Shown: piece after piece, positions 8,304 to 18,620 of the stretch | Position numbering within the stretch: the stretch's first letter is position 1 | Layout of the letters: every line of letters starts with the position of its first letter | Assembly: GCF_021398735.1 (NCBI RefSeq) | Contig: NZ_CP090349.1 | Location: forward strand, 3,491,001-3,555,000 | Length of the DNA: 64,000 nt | From: Methylobacterium oryzae | Lineage (GTDB): Bacteria; Pseudomonadota; Alphaproteobacteria; Rhizobiales; Beijerinckiaceae | Direction of reading: 5' to 3' | Translations under genes and position numbers: made by a program | The notes under the pieces: model-generated | The model's database searches: none | What the model saw: only the letters and a program-made list of their open reading frames with translations | What the model was told of the DNA's origin: nothing

Positions 8304-11300
8304 ATGGAACGCTACGAGCTGGTCGAGGGCAGCGCGGCCAAGTTCTGGGAGGTCGGCGTCTCCGGCCCGACGCTCACCGTCCGCTTCGGGCGCCTCGGCA
8401 CCCAGGGCCAGAGCAAGGACAAGACCTGCGCCGACGCGGCCGCGGCCGTGAAGGAGAAGGACAAGCTCGTCCGCGAGAAGACCGCCAAGGGCTACGTCCG
8501 CGCCGACGGCGCGGCTCCCGCCCCGGCGCCGGCCGCGGCCCCCACCCCGGCACCGACCGCCGCCACCTCGAAGCCCGCCCCTGCGCAGGCGTCCGGGCCG
8601 GTCGGCGAGACGGTTGTCGAGCCCGCCGCGGAGCCGGCGGCCGCCCCGCCGCCGGCCGAGGCCCCGCCGGAGCACGTCCCGCCCCCCGCCCCGGCCGCGG
8701 TCTTCGCGGCGGTGCCGCTGCCGACCCGCCTGCGCCCCGGTCCGCGCCCGGACGCGGCGGAGGCCTGGCGGGCGATCGCGGCGCCGCTGGCGGCCGCGCT
8801 CGGTGATGCCGAGGCCGCGCGCCTCGCCGGAGCGCCGCCGGACCGGGACGGCCTCGCCGCTTGGCTGGACGCGATCGTCGACGCCGCGGAGGCGCGCCGA
8901 CAGGGGAATCCGGCTCGTGTCGCCACCGGCGACGCTGTCCTGCGGCGGGCGCTGGAGGCGATCCTGCACTACGCCGTGGCCGAGGACGGGACAGGGACCG
9001 TCGCCCGGCTGGCCGACCGGCGCCGCCCGAACCCGAAGACGCCGCGCGCCTACCAGCGCCTGTCCTGGGCCGAGCCGCTCCACCTCGCCCTGCGGGCCGC
9101 CCTGGTGCACGCCCCGGAGTCCGATTACGACGCGGCCGTCGCGTTCCTGAACGCGCGGATCGCCGAGGACCACGACTGGCCGGCGGCCTGCGCCTTCGCG
9201 TTCATCCTGGCCGACGACCGGGCCGCCCCGCACCCGCTCCAGCCCGTCGCGGTGGTCGAGGCCGCCGCGTCGGCGGGGATCGACGTCACGGCCGATACGG
9301 CCTACCTGCCGCTGCTGGCCGACGCGCCGCCGGAAGCGATCGCGCGCTGGCGCGCCAAGCGCAGCTACCACCTCTACTTCGTCTACTGCGCCCTCGACGC
9401 GGCCGAGGCGGCCGCGACCCTGCTGGCGGTGGCCCGCGCCGCCGGGCAGCCGGCCCTGCCGGCCCTCGACTGGCTGCTGCACTACGCCCTCGACGAGCAG
9501 CGTCGCACGGTCGCCCTGGCGATCCTGTCGACGGGCGCGGCCGGGGCGCTCCCGGCCCTGCTGCCCCACCTCCACGAGAAGCCCGTCGCGGCCGCCCTCG
9601 ACGCGGCGCTGGAGGCCGATCCCGCCGCGATCCTGCCCCGCTGCCTCGCGGCCCTCGCGGGCGGCCGGTCCGAGCCCGCCCTGCGCGCCCGGGTGAACCG
9701 GGCGCTCGACGCCCACGGGCTCGACCGGGTCCGCGGCTGGCTCGCGGCGTCGGGCGGGCGCGGGGCCGGCATCCTCGACGCCCTGGCGGAAGCCCGCGCG
9801 GTGCCCCTCGCGGAGCCCGCCGCCTGGCCGCGGGTGCTGCGCGACCCGCCCTGGCGGGCCAAGGCCCGGACCCGGGACGACCTCGTCCTCGCCCTCGCGC
9901 CGCTGCCGACGCCGTTCGCCCACGCAGTGCCCGAGGTCGCGCCGAGCTACTGGCGCGCGCGGAACGCCGTCACCCTCGACGGCCCGGAGGCGCTGCGGGC
10001 CTTCGTGGCGGCCGCCGAGCTTTCCCATCCGACGCAGGGCTGGAGCCGGATCCCGCCCCCGCTCTCCGAGCCGCCGCGCGACGATCCGCCGGCCCTGATC
10101 GCCTGGGTCGCCGGCCGCGTCGCCCAGATCGACGAGGCCTGCCATTACTGGGCGAACTCGCCCTATCGCCAGCTGGTCGGCAGCCTGGAGCGGCAGCCCG
10201 AGCCTCTGGCGCTCGCCCTCTGGGCCCAGTCGCGCGTCGTCGCGGGATGCTTCCACGTCTCGCAGTGGCCGGAGATCGTGTGGGCGATGCTGTCGCGGTT
10301 CGGCGAGCGGGCGATGCCGGGCCTCGTCGGGCTGGTCGAGGCCGATCCGGTCGGGCTCCTGCCGGCGGTCCTGGCGGTGGACGATGCCCGCCTCGCCGGG
10401 CCCGCCGCCCGCGCCCTCACGAAGCTCAAGAAGGCCCGCGAGCCGGCCCTGGCCTGGCTGCGCCGCCATCCCGAGACCGCCCTCACCCGCCTCTTGCCCG
10501 ACGCCGTGGGCCGGCCCGGGGCGCTGCGCGACGCCGGCGAGCACGCCCTGCGCGTGCTGGCGCAGGACCGGGCGGACGGCCGCGCCATCATCGCTTCCGT
10601 GGTCGCGCGCTACGCGGACCAGGCACCGGACGTGACCGAGGCGGTCGCGCAGGTGCTCGACCGCGATCCCCTCGCCCGCGTCCCCGCCAAGGTCGGCAAG
10701 CCGCCCGCCTGGGTCGTGCCGGCGATGCTGACCCGCCCGCGTCTGCGGGACGGGACCGCCCTGCCGGACGCCGCGATCCTGACCCTCTGCGAGATGCTGT
10801 CCTTCACCAACCCGGACGCCGTCTATGCCGGCGTGCCGATGGTCCGCGAGGCCTGCACCGAGGCGAGTCTCGCGGCCTTCGCGTGGGACCTGTTCTCCGC
10901 CTGGATCGCCGCCGGGACGCCCTCCAAGGACGGCTGGGCCCTGCGCGCGCTGGGCTGGTTCGGCACCGACGCCACGGCCCGCGACCTGACCCGGTTGATC
11001 CGCCGCTGGCCCGGCGAGGCCGCCCATGCTCGCGCGGTCACCGGTCTCGACGTGCTGGTCGATATCGGCACCGACGTGGCGCTGATGAACCTCAACGGCA
11101 TCGCCGAGAAGCTGAAGTTCAAGGGGCTCCAGGAGAAGGCCCGGCAGAAGATCGCCCAGCTCGCCGAGGCCCGCGGCCTCACCCCCGAGGAGCTCGCCGA
11201 CCGGCTCGCCCCCGACCTCGACCTCGACGAGCGCGGCGGCCTCGACCTCGATTTCGGTCCCCGCGGGTTCCGGGTCGGGTTCGACGAGACCCTCAAGCCC

Positions 11301-12179
11301 TGGGTCCGGGACGCCGCCGGCCAGAGGCTCAAGGATCTGCCCAAGCCCGCCAAGGCCGACGAGGCCGGCAAAGCCGCGGCGGCGGTGGCCCGCTGGGGCG
11401 CCCTGAAGAAGGACGCGCGGGCCGTGGCGAGCCTGCAGGTGGCCCGCCTGGAGGCGATGCTCGCCGGCGCCCGCCGGGTCCAGCCGACGGTGTTCGGCCC
11501 CTGCTTCGCCGCGCACCCGCTCGTGCGCCACCTCGCCCAGCGCCTCGTCTGGGCCACCTTCGCGGATGCCGACCCGCGGACCGGTCCGGGCCTGACCTTC
11601 CGGGTGGCCGAGGACCTGACCTTCACGGATGCCGACGACGCGCCGCTCGACCTCGACCTGACCGGGGCGGCCCCGGGCCTGATCGGCCTCGTCCATCCCC
11701 TGCAACTCGACGCCGGGGCGCTGGCGGCCTGGGGGGCGCTGTTCGGCGACTACGAGATCGTCCAGCCCTTCCCGCAGCTCGCCCGCGAGACCTACGCCTT
11801 CACGGAGGCCGAGGCCGCCGCATCGACCACGAGCCGCTTCGCCGGGACCGTCGTGGAGGCCAACCGCCTGCGCGGCATGGCCGCCCGGGGCTGGCCCCTC
11901 GGGGCGCCCCAGGATGCCGGGGTGGTGTGGTGGATCGAGCGCGCCGTGACCTTCCCGGGCGGCGCGGCCGGCCAGGCGTCGCTGACCTTCTCGGAGGGCC
12001 TGTTCACCGGCGCGGTGGAGTTCGAGGACCGGGAGCAGACCCTCGGCGACCTGACCCTCGGCTCGCCCTGGAGCAGCCGGTCGGATCCGGGCCAGCGCAC
12101 CTTCGGCGAGCTCGCGCCGGTGACGGCGAGCGAGCTCCTGCGCGGGCCGAGCCTCCTCGCCGGGACGCGGCTGCGGTGA
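8304..12179 (+). CDS. WGR domain-DUF4132 protein, copy 2
   Basis: This 1291-residue protein is a tandem paralogue of the preceding gene. It has the same WGR-type start (ERYELVEG, FGR at 28-30, GTQGQSK), a longer Pro/Ala-rich linker at about residues 70-135, and the same C-terminal DUF4132 block with ADRLAPDLDLDERGG and FRVGFDETLKP. The linker and the middle region have diverged strongly from copy 1, while the ends are well conserved. An AGGGAGA ribosome-binding site precedes the ATG at 8304, and the stop overlaps the GTG start of the VWA gene. Retention of two full-length copies suggests either a heteromeric complex or recognition of two different nucleic-acid ligands; both ideas are inference. 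Confidence 0.88.
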   Translation: MERYELVEGSAAKFWEVGVSGPTLTVRFGRLGTQGQSKDKTCADAAAAVKEKDKLVREKTAKGYVRADGAAPAPAPAAAPTPAPTAATSKPAPAQASGPVGETVVEPAAEPAAAPPPAEAPPEHVPPPAPAAVFAAVPLPTRLRPGPRPDAAEAWRAIAAPLAAALGDAEAARLAGAPPDRDGLAAWLDAIVDAAEARRQGNPARVATGDAVLRRALEAILHYAVAEDGTGTVARLADRRRPNPKTPRAYQRLSWAEPLHLALRAALVHAPESDYDAAVAFLNARIAEDHDWPAACAFAFILADDRAAPHPLQPVAVVEAAASAGIDVTADTAYLPLLADAPPEAIARWRAKRSYHLYFVYCALDAAEAAATLLAVARAAGQPALPALDWLLHYALDEQRRTVALAILSTGAAGALPALLPHLHEKPVAAALDAALEADPAAILPRCLAALAGGRSEPALRARVNRALDAHGLDRVRGWLAASGGRGAGILDALAEARAVPLAEPAAWPRVLRDPPWRAKARTRDDLVLALAPLPTPFAHAVPEVAPSYWRARNAVTLDGPEALRAFVAAAELSHPTQGWSRIPPPLSEPPRDDPPALIAWVAGRVAQIDEACHYWANSPYRQLVGSLERQPEPLALALWAQSRVVAGCFHVSQWPEIVWAMLSRFGERAMPGLVGLVEADPVGLLPAVLAVDDARLAGPAARALTKLKKAREPALAWLRRHPETALTRLLPDAVGRPGALRDAGEHALRVLAQDRADGRAIIASVVARYADQAPDVTEAVAQVLDRDPLARVPAKVGKPPAWVVPAMLTRPRLRDGTALPDAAILTLCEMLSFTNPDAVYAGVPMVREACTEASLAAFAWDLFSAWIAAGTPSKDGWALRALGWFGTDATARDLTRLIRRWPGEAAHARAVTGLDVLVDIGTDVALMNLNGIAEKLKFKGLQEKARQKIAQLAEARGLTPEELADRLAPDLDLDERGGLDLDFGPRGFRVGFDETLKPWVRDAAGQRLKDLPKPAKADEAGKAAAAVARWGALKKDARAVASLQVARLEAMLAGARRVQPTVFGPCFAAHPLVRHLAQRLVWATFADADPRTGPGLTFRVAEDLTFTDADDAPLDLDLTGAAPGLIGLVHPLQLDAGALAAWGALFGDYEIVQPFPQLARETYAFTEAEAAASTTSRFAGTVVEANRLRGMAARGWPLGAPQDAGVVWWIERAVTFPGGAAGQASLTFSEGLFTGAVEFEDREQTLGDLTLGSPWSSRSDPGQRTFGELAPVTASELLRGPSLLAGTRLR

Positions 12180-13306
12180 GCCTCGACCCGGTCACGCGCT
12201 GGCGGCTCATCCTGGGCGAGGCGGCGGATTCCGCCTGCGCGGGGGCCGGCTGCGCCCTCGCGGGCGATGCGGCCGCCATGGATCAGGCGCTCGACTGGCT
12301 CTACGGCCGCGACGCCGAGGGCGCGGCGCGGGGGGAGCGCCGCCAGGGCGGCCGCGAGGGCTCGACCCTGACGGTGCCGGGCTGGATCAACGCGGTCCAC
12401 ACGCTCTTCCCCCGCGAGACGATCGAGCGGCTGGAGCGCGACGCGATCGAACTCTACGCCATCGACGACGTGGTCACGAACCCCGAGGTGCTGTCCCGGG
12501 TCGAGCCGAACGAGACGCTGCTGAAGGCGGTCCTGCGCACCAAGCACCTGATGGCGCCCGACGTGCTGGTGATGGCCCGCAAGCTCGTGCAGGAGGTGGT
12601 GCGGCAGCTGATGGAGCGGCTGGCGCGGGACCTCGCGGTGGCGTTCTCGGGGGTGCTCGACCGGCGGCGCCACACCCGCCTGCCCGGCGCCCGCGACCTC
12701 GACCTGAACCGGACGATCCGCGACAACCTGCGCCACTACGATCCCGAGAGCCGGCGGATCACCGTCGAGCGGCTGCACTTCTTCGCCCGGAACCGGCGCC
12801 AGATGCGGCCCTGGCAGGTGATCCTGCTCGTCGACCAGAGCGGGTCGATGCTCGATTCGGTGATCCACGCCTCGGTGATGGCCGCCTGCCTGTGGAAGCT
12901 CCCCGGCATCCGCACCCACTTGGTCGCCTTCGACACGGCGGTGGTGGACCTGACCCGCGACTGCGACGACGCCTGCGAGATGCTCATAAAGGTCCAGCTC
13001 GGCGGCGGCACCGATATCGGGGGCGCCGTGCGCTACGCGGCCGGCCTGATCACCGCGCCGGAGCGGGCGATCGTGGTCCTGGTCTCCGACTTCTACGAGG
13101 GCGCGAGCGAGGCCGCCCTGGTCGAGCAGGTGCGGGCGCTCTCCGGCCAGCGGACCCGCGTGCTGGGCCTCGCGGCCCTCGATTCGGAGGCGCGGCCCGC
13201 CTACGACCGGGCGATGGCCCAGCGGCTCGTGGCGGCCGGCGCCGAGATCGGCGCGATGACGCCCGGCGAGCTCGCCGGCTGGCTCGCCGCCGCGATCCGG
13301 GCCTGA
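12176..13306 (+). CDS. VWA domain protein (YehP-like), partner of the MoxR ATPase
   Basis: The protein has 376 residues and a C-terminal von Willebrand A domain with the MIDAS motif DQSGS at residues 220-224 and a downstream GGGTDIGGAV that supplies the metal-coordinating Thr/Asp. The N-terminal 200 residues are helical and charged, as in E. coli YehP. VWA proteins of this type usually pair with a MoxR ATPase in the same operon. Translation starts at GTG 12176, overlapping the previous stop (GTGA), so the two are coupled. The frame is also open upstream through the DUF4132 gene, but that upstream translation is a GC-driven shadow. Confidence 0.9.
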   Translation: MSLDPVTRWRLILGEAADSACAGAGCALAGDAAAMDQALDWLYGRDAEGAARGERRQGGREGSTLTVPGWINAVHTLFPRETIERLERDAIELYAIDDVVTNPEVLSRVEPNETLLKAVLRTKHLMAPDVLVMARKLVQEVVRQLMERLARDLAVAFSGVLDRRRHTRLPGARDLDLNRTIRDNLRHYDPESRRITVERLHFFARNRRQMRPWQVILLVDQSGSMLDSVIHASVMAACLWKLPGIRTHLVAFDTAVVDLTRDCDDACEMLIKVQLGGGTDIGGAVRYAAGLITAPERAIVVLVSDFYEGASEAALVEQVRALSGQRTRVLGLAALDSEARPAYDRAMAQRLVAAGAEIGAMTPGELAGWLAAAIRA

Positions 13307-13315
13307 GCGGCGCCG

Positions 13316-15301
13316 ATGGCCCGCCCCGACCTCCGCGCCCTCACGGATGACGGCCTGATCCAGCTCGCCAATGCCGGGCTGGTGAAGCGGGCGCTGCGCG
13401 AGGTGGCCGCCGGCCAGGGGCCGGACCTCGCGGAGGCCGGGGACGGCACCGTCGAGGCGCGCTTCGCCGACGGCACGGTCACGCGGCTCGGCCCCGGCCG
13501 GCCTCCCGGCGAGGCCAGCTGCACCTGCCCGGCGAGCGGGATGTGCCGGCACCGGGTCGCCCTCGTCGTCGCCTACCGGGCCGCCGCGGTCGCGGACGGG
13601 CCGGCCGACGGGACCGGCGATGGGGCCGGCGATGGAGATCCCGAGGGTGCGGCGGTGCCGGCCGCGGCGCCGGTCGCCTGGGATCCCGGCACCCTCGACG
13701 GCGCGGCCCTCGAGGCGGGGCTCGGCGGCGCCGCGGCGGCGGAGCTGCGGCGCCTCCTGGCGGGTGGGATCACGGTCGGGCTGGAGCGGGGCGCAATCCC
13801 GGCCGCGCGGCTCCCGACCGCGACCGTGCGCTTCCTCGTGCCCGATGCCGTCGGCTACGCCCGCTGCGACTGCGCGGCCGGGGGCGGCTGCGCCCACGTC
13901 GCCCTGGCGATCCGCGCCTTCCGGGATTCCGCGGGCGCCCCCGAGATCCGCCTCGGCGGCGCGGCCCCGGCCGGAGCGGAGGCGAAGCCGGCGGAGACGG
14001 ACCTCGCGGAGGCCGCCGACCGGGTGGTCGCCGGCCTGCTGGAGGCCGGGGTCGTGTCCGGGCCGGAGGCGCACGACGCGGCCCTCGTCCGGCTCCGGCG
14101 GGCGGCCGAGAAGCGGGGCGCCACGCAGCTCCTGCTGGCGGAGGCGGATCTCGACGGGCAGGTCGCGGCCTATGCCGGGCGCCACCCCGCCTACGACGCG
14201 GCCGTCGTCCTGGCTCTCGCCACGGAGCTCCTCGGCCGCGTCCGGGGCGGGGAGGCCGCCCTCGGCCTCGGCCAGCCCTACGAGACCGCCATGGGCAAGA
14301 CCCGCCTCGTCTCCCTGGGTGCCCGGCTCCTCGCACGCGGGCGCGGCGCCACCGCCCGGGTGGCGCTGGCCGACACCGATACCGGCGCGCTCCTGGCGCT
14401 GGAGCGCGCGTTCGCGCCGGGCGAGGCCGAGGCGGATATCGCGGCCGGCCTGCCCGGGCGCCTCCTGAGCCCGGGCCTGTCCGTCTCGGGCACCGGCCAG
14501 GGCCAGATCCTGACCAGCGTCGCGCGGCGCCGGGCCGACGGGCTCCTCGCCCTCGGCCAGGGCGCGCGGGGCCGCACGGCGCTGCTGCCGCGGGACGCCC
14601 TGGTGGCCCTGCCGTCCCCCCTGGCGGCGCGGGACGTCCCGTCGATCCTGCGCCGCCTCGCCGACCGGCCGCCCGTCTTCCTGCGCCCGCGCGACCGGCT
14701 GGAGGCCTTCCACGTCTTCCCCGTCGAGGCGGTCCTGGGACAGGCCTGGGCGCCCGGCGCCCAGACGTGGCAGGCCGCCGTCGCGCTGCCGGGGGCGGGC
14801 GGCACGCTGCATCTCGCCCGCGCCTACGACCCCGCCGCGCCGCACGCCCTGGACGCCCTCGCGGGCGCCTGCGCGGGGCGCTGGGGACCCGTGCGGCAGG
14901 TCGCCGGCCCGGTGCGGATCGCGGACGGCACCCTGGTCTGCGATCCCTGGTCGGTGTCGGTCGACCGGCTCGTCGTGCCCGACCTCGCCGTCCCCGACGG
15001 CGCCGGCCACCCGATCCCGCCGGCGCCGGACCTGGGGCCGGCCACGCTCCTCGACGAGGCGGCCGCGCTCCTGGCGAACGCCCTCCATGCGGGGCGGCGG
15101 GCCTTCGCGGCCAGCGCCCGCGCCGGCGGCGCCGACTTGGTCGCACGCCTCGCCGCGGCGGGGCACCCGGCCACCGCCGCGCGGCTCTCCGCCTTCCTCT
15201 CCGCCACCCTGGCGGCCCCGGGCGCGCAGTCCGAGCCCTTCGCCCGGGCCGCCCTCTGGGTCGCCGCCATGCGCGACGATCCCGGGCCGGAAGAGGCCTG
15301 A
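13316..15301 (+). CDS. SWIM zinc-finger protein with two finger motifs (YehQ-like)
   Basis: This 661-residue protein has two CxC...CxH arrays: C69/C71/C77/H79 (CTCPASGMCRH) and C184/C186/C192/H194 (CDCAAGGGCAH). The first is a canonical SWIM finger; the second is compact and may be a second SWIM-like site. SWIM domains bind zinc and contact nucleic acid or protein. The long remainder is Ala/Leu/Arg-rich without recognised domains. It starts 9 nt after the VWA stop and corresponds in position and type to E. coli yehQ. About 200 nt then separate it from the next cassette gene, so a promoter could lie there. Confidence 0.87.
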   Translation: MARPDLRALTDDGLIQLANAGLVKRALREVAAGQGPDLAEAGDGTVEARFADGTVTRLGPGRPPGEASCTCPASGMCRHRVALVVAYRAAAVADGPADGTGDGAGDGDPEGAAVPAAAPVAWDPGTLDGAALEAGLGGAAAAELRRLLAGGITVGLERGAIPAARLPTATVRFLVPDAVGYARCDCAAGGGCAHVALAIRAFRDSAGAPEIRLGGAAPAGAEAKPAETDLAEAADRVVAGLLEAGVVSGPEAHDAALVRLRRAAEKRGATQLLLAEADLDGQVAAYAGRHPAYDAAVVLALATELLGRVRGGEAALGLGQPYETAMGKTRLVSLGARLLARGRGATARVALADTDTGALLALERAFAPGEAEADIAAGLPGRLLSPGLSVSGTGQGQILTSVARRRADGLLALGQGARGRTALLPRDALVALPSPLAARDVPSILRRLADRPPVFLRPRDRLEAFHVFPVEAVLGQAWAPGAQTWQAAVALPGAGGTLHLARAYDPAAPHALDALAGACAGRWGPVRQVAGPVRIADGTLVCDPWSVSVDRLVVPDLAVPDGAGHPIPPAPDLGPATLLDEAAALLANALHAGRRAFAASARAGGADLVARLAAAGHPATAARLSAFLSATLAAPGAQSEPFARAALWVAAMRDDPGPEEA

Positions 15302-15497
15302 TGAGGCCCGATCACGGAATCGTGCGCGCGCGGTTGCCCCCTCGGTCCCGCTGGGGCAGGTTGCCGCGGCTTCGGGCGCCGCGATTCGCCGGCCGGCCCG
15401 TCCCGGTCGTTTCGCGAGGAGCCCGGATGCGAGGACCCGTCGACCGTCGCGCGCGCGCGACGCATCCCTGCCCGGCCGCGCGGGCCGGCGCGGTGGC

Positions 15498-18400
15498 ATG
15501 AGGGTCATCCGCGCGGCGCGCCTCCACCTGCGGGACGCCACCTCCGACAAGGTCTACGACGTCGACCTGATCGAGAACGAGGCCCTCGGGACGCCCGAGC
15601 GCTACTTCGTCAACACGCGCTACGGCCGGCGCGGCGCGACCCTGCGCGAGGGCTCCAAGACGCCCCAGCCCGTGACCGCCGAGGCGGCCGCCCGGGTGTT
15701 CGACAGCGTGGTCGTCTCCAAGATCAACGGCGGTTACCGGCGGGTCGACGGCCCGGAGACCGCCGCACCCGAGGCGACGCCCGACGGGCGCGATGGCGTG
15801 CTGCGGGCGCGGCTCTCCGCCTGCCTGCGCGAGAGCTGGGCCGAGCGTGACCGCGACCGCCTGCTCTGGCGCATCGGCGAGCTGCGGCTGGCCGCGACCG
15901 CCCCGGACCTGATCGCCCTCGCGCGGGGCCTCGGCCCGGCGCGGGCGAGCTACGCCCTGGTCTGGGCGCTCGCCCGGGCGGCGGGCGCACAGGCCGGTCC
16001 GGCGCTCGCGGCGATCGCCGCCGAGGCGCCCGGCAGCGTGGTCCGCGACCTCGCCCGCTTCGCGCTCACCGCCCCGCTCACCGGGCCCTACCGGCCGCCG
16101 GAGGCCGAGCCGGACCTGCCCGGCATGGTCGCCCGGCCGGCCGAGGCGGGCGACGTCGACGGGTTGTGCGGGGCGCTGGACGGCCTTGCCCGGCACGATC
16201 CGGGCCGGGTCGGGCCGGCCCTGGTGGCGCTCGGCCGCCGGGCGCAGGCGGCGCCCGGCCTGCACGCGACGCTCTGCGCCGCCCTGCTCCGGCTGCCGGC
16301 GCGGCCGCCCTACCTGATCGGCCTGCGGCGCCTCTTCAAGCACGCCGAGATGGCCGACGATGCCGCCCTGTTCGGCGCCACCGCCCAGCGCTTCGAGACC
16401 GCGCAGGCGATGTATCAGGCCGGCCGGAGCCACGCCTACGTCCCCGACCTCCGGCGTTACGTCGCGGTGGACGCGGCGCGCCAGGGGCCGGAGGCGCGAC
16501 TCGGCCTGTCCACCGCCACCCGCGCCTACATGAAGCGGCGGATCTGGCGCGCCCTGCGCAAGCGCGGCGCCATCGGGGACCCGGCCTTCGCGGCGCTGGC
16601 GGCGGGCTTCCTGCTGGCGCTCGGGCCGGAGGATCTCGATCCCCCGACCCGCTGGACCGCCTGGGGGCGGAAGCCGGACGGGACCTGGGGCCGGCAGGCG
16701 CGGGCGCGGGGACCGCTCGGCCGCAACTGGACGGCGAGCCAGCTCCTGTACCGTCACGCCCCGGAGGCCCGGCCGCGGACGGGTTCGCTGACTTTCCTGG
16801 AGACCGGCGCCGTCGATCCCGACCGGCGCGACGAGGCCTTCCCCGACCTCTGGAGCGCCCGCCCGGACCTGGCGCTCCGCCTCGCCGCGGAGGGGCGGAT
16901 CGAGCCGGTGGCGCGGCTGGGCCTGCGGGTGCTGCGCGCGGACCCGCGGGCCTGCGCGGCCCTGACGGCCAGCGAGATCGGGCGCCTGCTGGCCGCCCCG
17001 CACGACGCCGTGCGGACCTTCGCGTTCCGGACCGCCCAGGCGCGTCTCGCCGCCGGGATCGCCGAGCCTGCCGAACTCGCCGCCCTGGTGGCGGCGCTGC
17101 TCGCGAGCCCGGAGCCGGAGGCGCGGGCGCTGGCCCTGCGGCGCCTCGAGGCGGAGGCGCCGATCGTCTGGTCGGATCCCGACCTCGCCGCCGCGCTGCT
17201 CACGAGCCCGGAGCCGGACGTCCAGGCGGCCCTCCCCGGCCTCGCCGGGGCGCGGGCGCTGCCCACCGGGCTCGCGGCGCCCCTGGTGGCGCGGCTGGTG
17301 GCGTGGCTGCGGGCGATGCCGCCGGAGTCCGACGCGGCCGCGACGGCCGCGATCCGGGGTCTGCGCGCCGCCCTGCCCTTCCTGTGGCCGGACCGCGACC
17401 TGCCGGTCACGTCCGAGACCGCCGCCGCCCTGATCGCCCACCCGTCCGCCGCGGTCCGGTCCGCCGGCCTCGCCCTCCTGGCGCAGTCCGAGGCCGGGGC
17501 CGCCGGCCTGCCGCCGGAGAGCTGGGACGTGCTGATCGGCGCGGAATCCGAGGACATCCGGATCGTCGCCCTCGTCCTGCTGGCGCGCCTCGACGACGCG
17601 CGGCTCGGGCCCTACGCGGACCGGATCGTCGCCTTCGCCAGCGGGCCCGACGGCGCCGTCCGGCGGGCTGCCCGGCCCCTTGTGGCGCGCCTCGCGGCGG
17701 CGGATCCGGGCCTCGCTCCCCGCCTCGCCCGGGAGCTGATCGGCAGCCTGTTCCGCGCGGCGCCCGACGACGCCTACGCGGCCGACACCGTGGCCCTGCT
17801 GCGCGAGGCTCTGCCGGGGGAATGCGCCGCCCTCGACGACGGCACCCTGTGGCGCCTGCTGCAGGCGCGGGCCGACGGCGCCCGCCGCCTCGGCGCCGCC
17901 CTCCTGTCCGACCGGCGCCCCGAGGCCCTCAGCGTCCGCCAGATCGCCCGGCTCGGCGGCCACCCGTACCGGGCGGTGCGGGACTGGGCGACGGCGGCCT
18001 TCGCGGCCGACCCGGCCCGGTTCCAGGCCGCGGCGGCCGAGGCCGTCCTCCTCGTGGAGAGCGACTGGCCCGACACCCTCGCCTTCGCCCGCGGCCTGTT
18101 CGACGCGTGGCCGGAGACCGCCTGGACGCCCGAGGCGCTCGCCGTCGTCACCGACAGCGTCAAGCCGGAGGTCCTGGCCCTCGCCCGCCACCTCCTGCGC
18201 AGCCGGCTCCGGCCCGAGGACGCGGAGGCGCAGGTCCTGCGCCTCCTGGAGCACCCCGCCCCGTCGATGCACCTCCTGCTCACCGAGTTGCTCACCGAGC
18301 AGGCCGTGGCGAGCGAGGCGGCCTTCGCGCGGCTGATCCCCCTCGCCCGCATCGTGATGCTGCAGGTGCTGCGCGGCCGGGTCGCCAAGGACCGGATGGC

Positions 18401-18620
18401 CGCCTTCCTCCGGGCCGAGGCCCTGCGCAGCCGCGCCCGCGCCGAGGCGCTGCTGCCGCTCTTCGCCGACCTGACCCTGAGTGGCACGGCCCGGGACCGC
18501 AGCGCCGCGATCCTGGCCCTGCGCGACGTCGCCGACGCGCATCCCGATCTCGCCGTGCCCCTCGTCCGGCGCCCGCCGGAGGCGCGGGGACCCGTCTCCG
18601 TCTCGGAAGAGGCCCGATGA
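15498..18620 (+). CDS. WGR-like domain protein with HEAT-like helical repeats
   Basis: A protein of 1040 residues. The first ~80 residues form a WGR-type domain (YFVNTRYGRRG, YGR at 42-44, ending near INGGYR). The remainder is made of Ala/Leu-rich helical units of about 35-45 residues that resemble HEAT/armadillo repeats, for example the runs ending in LARF, LLAR and FAAD; no DUF4132 signature was recognised. The ATG follows a 196-nt gap after the SWIM gene, and the frame starts exactly with the WGR domain. Its stop overlaps the ATG of the next SWIM gene. It therefore forms a second WGR plus SWIM pair beside the first set. No function is known. Confidence 0.82.
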   Translation: MRVIRAARLHLRDATSDKVYDVDLIENEALGTPERYFVNTRYGRRGATLREGSKTPQPVTAEAAARVFDSVVVSKINGGYRRVDGPETAAPEATPDGRDGVLRARLSACLRESWAERDRDRLLWRIGELRLAATAPDLIALARGLGPARASYALVWALARAAGAQAGPALAAIAAEAPGSVVRDLARFALTAPLTGPYRPPEAEPDLPGMVARPAEAGDVDGLCGALDGLARHDPGRVGPALVALGRRAQAAPGLHATLCAALLRLPARPPYLIGLRRLFKHAEMADDAALFGATAQRFETAQAMYQAGRSHAYVPDLRRYVAVDAARQGPEARLGLSTATRAYMKRRIWRALRKRGAIGDPAFAALAAGFLLALGPEDLDPPTRWTAWGRKPDGTWGRQARARGPLGRNWTASQLLYRHAPEARPRTGSLTFLETGAVDPDRRDEAFPDLWSARPDLALRLAAEGRIEPVARLGLRVLRADPRACAALTASEIGRLLAAPHDAVRTFAFRTAQARLAAGIAEPAELAALVAALLASPEPEARALALRRLEAEAPIVWSDPDLAAALLTSPEPDVQAALPGLAGARALPTGLAAPLVARLVAWLRAMPPESDAAATAAIRGLRAALPFLWPDRDLPVTSETAAALIAHPSAAVRSAGLALLAQSEAGAAGLPPESWDVLIGAESEDIRIVALVLLARLDDARLGPYADRIVAFASGPDGAVRRAARPLVARLAAADPGLAPRLARELIGSLFRAAPDDAYAADTVALLREALPGECAALDDGTLWRLLQARADGARRLGAALLSDRRPEALSVRQIARLGGHPYRAVRDWATAAFAADPARFQAAAAEAVLLVESDWPDTLAFARGLFDAWPETAWTPEALAVVTDSVKPEVLALARHLLRSRLRPEDAEAQVLRLLEHPAPSMHLLLTELLTEQAVASEAAFARLIPLARIVMLQVLRGRVAKDRMAAFLRAEALRSRARAEALLPLFADLTLSGTARDRSAAILALRDVADAHPDLAVPLVRRPPEARGPVSVSEEAR

